Assembly (NCBI GenBank): GCA_013331215.1
Contig: DUGU01000228.1
Location: forward strand, 1 to 5,214
Direction: 5' to 3'
DNA: 5,214 nt
Origin: Methanoregulaceae archaeon
Lineage (GTDB): Archaea > Halobacteriota > Methanomicrobia > Methanomicrobiales > Methanospirillaceae
Shown here piece after piece: positions 4,392-5,214 of this stretch. The translations under genes and the position numbers were made by a program. How positions within the stretch are numbered: position 1 is the first letter of the stretch; every line of letters begins with the position of its first letter. A model generated the notes under the pieces. That model saw only the letters and a program-made list of their open reading frames with translations, was not told the DNA's origin and ran no database searches.

Positions 4392-4404
4392 CGGGAGGCT
4401 CCCG
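4392..4404. repeat. tight palindrome CGGGAG-G-CTCCCG
   Basis: A perfect 6-bp inverted repeat around one central base, 22 bases past the ATPase stop. The single-base centre is too tight for a hairpin without opening inner pairs. It could be part of the 3' structure of the ATPase mRNA or a protein site; its function is unknown. Confidence 0.35.
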
Positions 4405-4425
4405 CCTCGATACCATGGAGAATCC

Positions 4426-5214
4426 TCAACCCGGACCGGCCTTCCGGAGACGCCGGTACTTGTAGCCCTCGAACCAGGCGACGCTCGCCGCGCCTGCGAC
4501 GGCGCAGAGAACGAGATCCAACAGCGGCACGGGGCCGAACCGGAAGAGGTCTCGCAGGGCCGGCACGAGGAGGACAAGGAGCAGGGAGCCGATCGTCCCT
4601 GCAAACACCAGCACCATCGCACGGTTGGGGGTGCGCAGCGTCGTCATGATATTCTCGGACCAGGACCGGTTCGTCAGGATCAGGGAGAGGTTCGCGATCA
4701 CGATCGTGGTGAACGTCAGGGTCCTCGCTCCTGCCTCGTCGACGCCCCTGTCGAGGGCGTACACGTACACGAACAGCACCACGGCCAGCACGACGAGCCC
4801 CTGGAGAAGGCTGAGCGCGAGTATGCGCCGGGTGAAGAGGCCCTCATCCTTTCGCCGGGGCGGCCGGTTCATCACGTTCCGTTCCTCCTTCTCCGACTCG
4901 AACACGATCGAACAGGCGGGGTCGATGATCAGTTCGAGAAAGACGATATGGACCGGCAGCAGGACCAGCGGCATGGAGAAGAGGACGGGGATGAGCGACA
5001 TGCCGGCGATGGGAACGTGGACGGAGAAGATGTACGCCATCGCTTTCTTGAGGTTGTCGAAGATCCTCCGTCCCAGCCGCACCGCGGAGACGATGGACGT
5101 GAAGTTGTCGTCCAGCAGCACGAGCGACGACGACTCCCGGGCGACGTCCGTCCCCCTCCCGCCCATGGCGATGCCGATGTCCGCGGACTTCAGGGCCGGC
5201 GCGTCGTTCACCCC
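4426..5214 (-). CDS. P-type cation-transporting ATPase, C-terminal part (runs off right edge)
   Basis: The visible 262 residues are the end of a P-type ATPase that pumps cations across the cell membrane using ATP. The fragment begins inside the P-domain hinge motif GVNDAPALKSADIGIAMG (normally GDGVNDAPAL), then RGTDVARESSSLVLLDDNF, followed by six C-terminal membrane helices (about 57-80, 82-106, 130-152, 165-182, 200-221, 229-250). DPACSIVFESEKEERNVMNR (98-117) after TM6, with PPRRKDEGLFTRR following, and FTTIVIANLSLILTNRSWS (168-186) are typical of P2-type (Ca2+-like or broad-specificity) HAD-IC family ATPases, not of the heavy-metal P1B type, which lacks these C-terminal helices. The ion cannot be assigned because TM4 and the rest lie outside. 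The phosphorylation motif DKTGT is also beyond the edge. The sequence appears intact to its TGA, with a basic tail (251-260). It is upstream of the zinc-ribbon gene on the same strand, but a terminator-like hairpin and a separate TATA-like box lie between. Confidence 0.93.
   Translation of the reverse strand, partial: GVNDAPALKSADIGIAMGGRGTDVARESSSLVLLDDNFTSIVSAVRLGRRIFDNLKKAMAYIFSVHVPIAGMSLIPVLFSMPLVLLPVHIVFLELIIDPACSIVFESEKEERNVMNRPPRRKDEGLFTRRILALSLLQGLVVLAVVLFVYVYALDRGVDEAGARTLTFTTIVIANLSLILTNRSWSENIMTTLRTPNRAMVLVFAGTIGSLLLVLLVPALRDLFRFGPVPLLDLVLCAVAGAASVAWFEGYKYRRLRKAGPG

Noticed and set aside
4234..4416. 60-residue minus-strand frame in the ATPase/zinc-ribbon gap
   Set aside because: Its composition is ordinary for off-frame sequence, it has no ribosome site, and it crosses the candidate terminator and the TATA-like box.
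3935..4649. Plus-strand frames spanning the zinc-ribbon gene, the intergenic gap and the ATPase end
   Set aside because: There are no domain features; they run antisense to two well-supported genes.

Overview
The window is GC-rich, gene-dense DNA that most likely comes from a euryarchaeal methanogen, with the Methanomicrobiales (for example a Methanoculleus-like organism) as best guess. This is inferred from the gene types, not proven. The main points are an archaeal winged-helix regulator of the HTH_45/ArnR1-like type, methanogen-style flavodoxin, SRPBCC, GNAT and zinc-ribbon proteins, and isolated AT-rich TATA-like boxes about 25-30 bases ahead of some starts. No tRNA, rRNA, CRISPR array, insertion sequence or complete phage gene was seen.

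Left part (1-1128, minus strand): the N-terminal 200 codons of a probable CPBP/CAAX-type membrane protease run off the left edge. This gene has no ATG-to-stop frame inside the window, so it is easy to miss. Upstream of it, in the same direction, is a compact flavodoxin-family protein. A 142-bp divergent intergenic region (1129-1270) holds a hairpin at the flavodoxin start, two perfect 10-bp palindromes, a 10-bp-spaced direct repeat and a TATA-like box. It is the most regulatory-looking stretch here.

Middle (1271-2205, plus strand): a four-helix membrane protein is translationally coupled (ATGA overlap) to a small winged-helix DNA-binding protein. This is a plausible membrane protein-regulator pair. 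It converges on a minus-strand pair (2245-3257): an SRPBCC/polyketide-cyclase-like protein followed 8 bp later by a RimJ/RimL-type GNAT acetyltransferase.

Right part (about 3376-5214): a plus-strand remnant of a cation diffusion facilitator lacks TM1-3 and most of TM4, has lost one metal-ligand Asp and has no natural stop. Its open frame runs antisense through a minus-strand zf-TFIIB-type zinc-ribbon gene with a His/Asp-rich tail. Past a roughly 190-bp non-coding gap with a hairpin-plus-T-run lies the C-terminal half of a P-type (P2-like) cation ATPase, which runs off the right edge. The decayed CDF, the His/Asp-rich zinc ribbon and the P-type ATPase together suggest a partly eroded metal or cation-transport neighbourhood.

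Nothing here amounts to a clear new defence or mobile system. The best leads are the membrane protein/HTH cassette with its structured promoter, the CDF decay with antisense overlap, and the atypical N-terminus of the CPBP protein.
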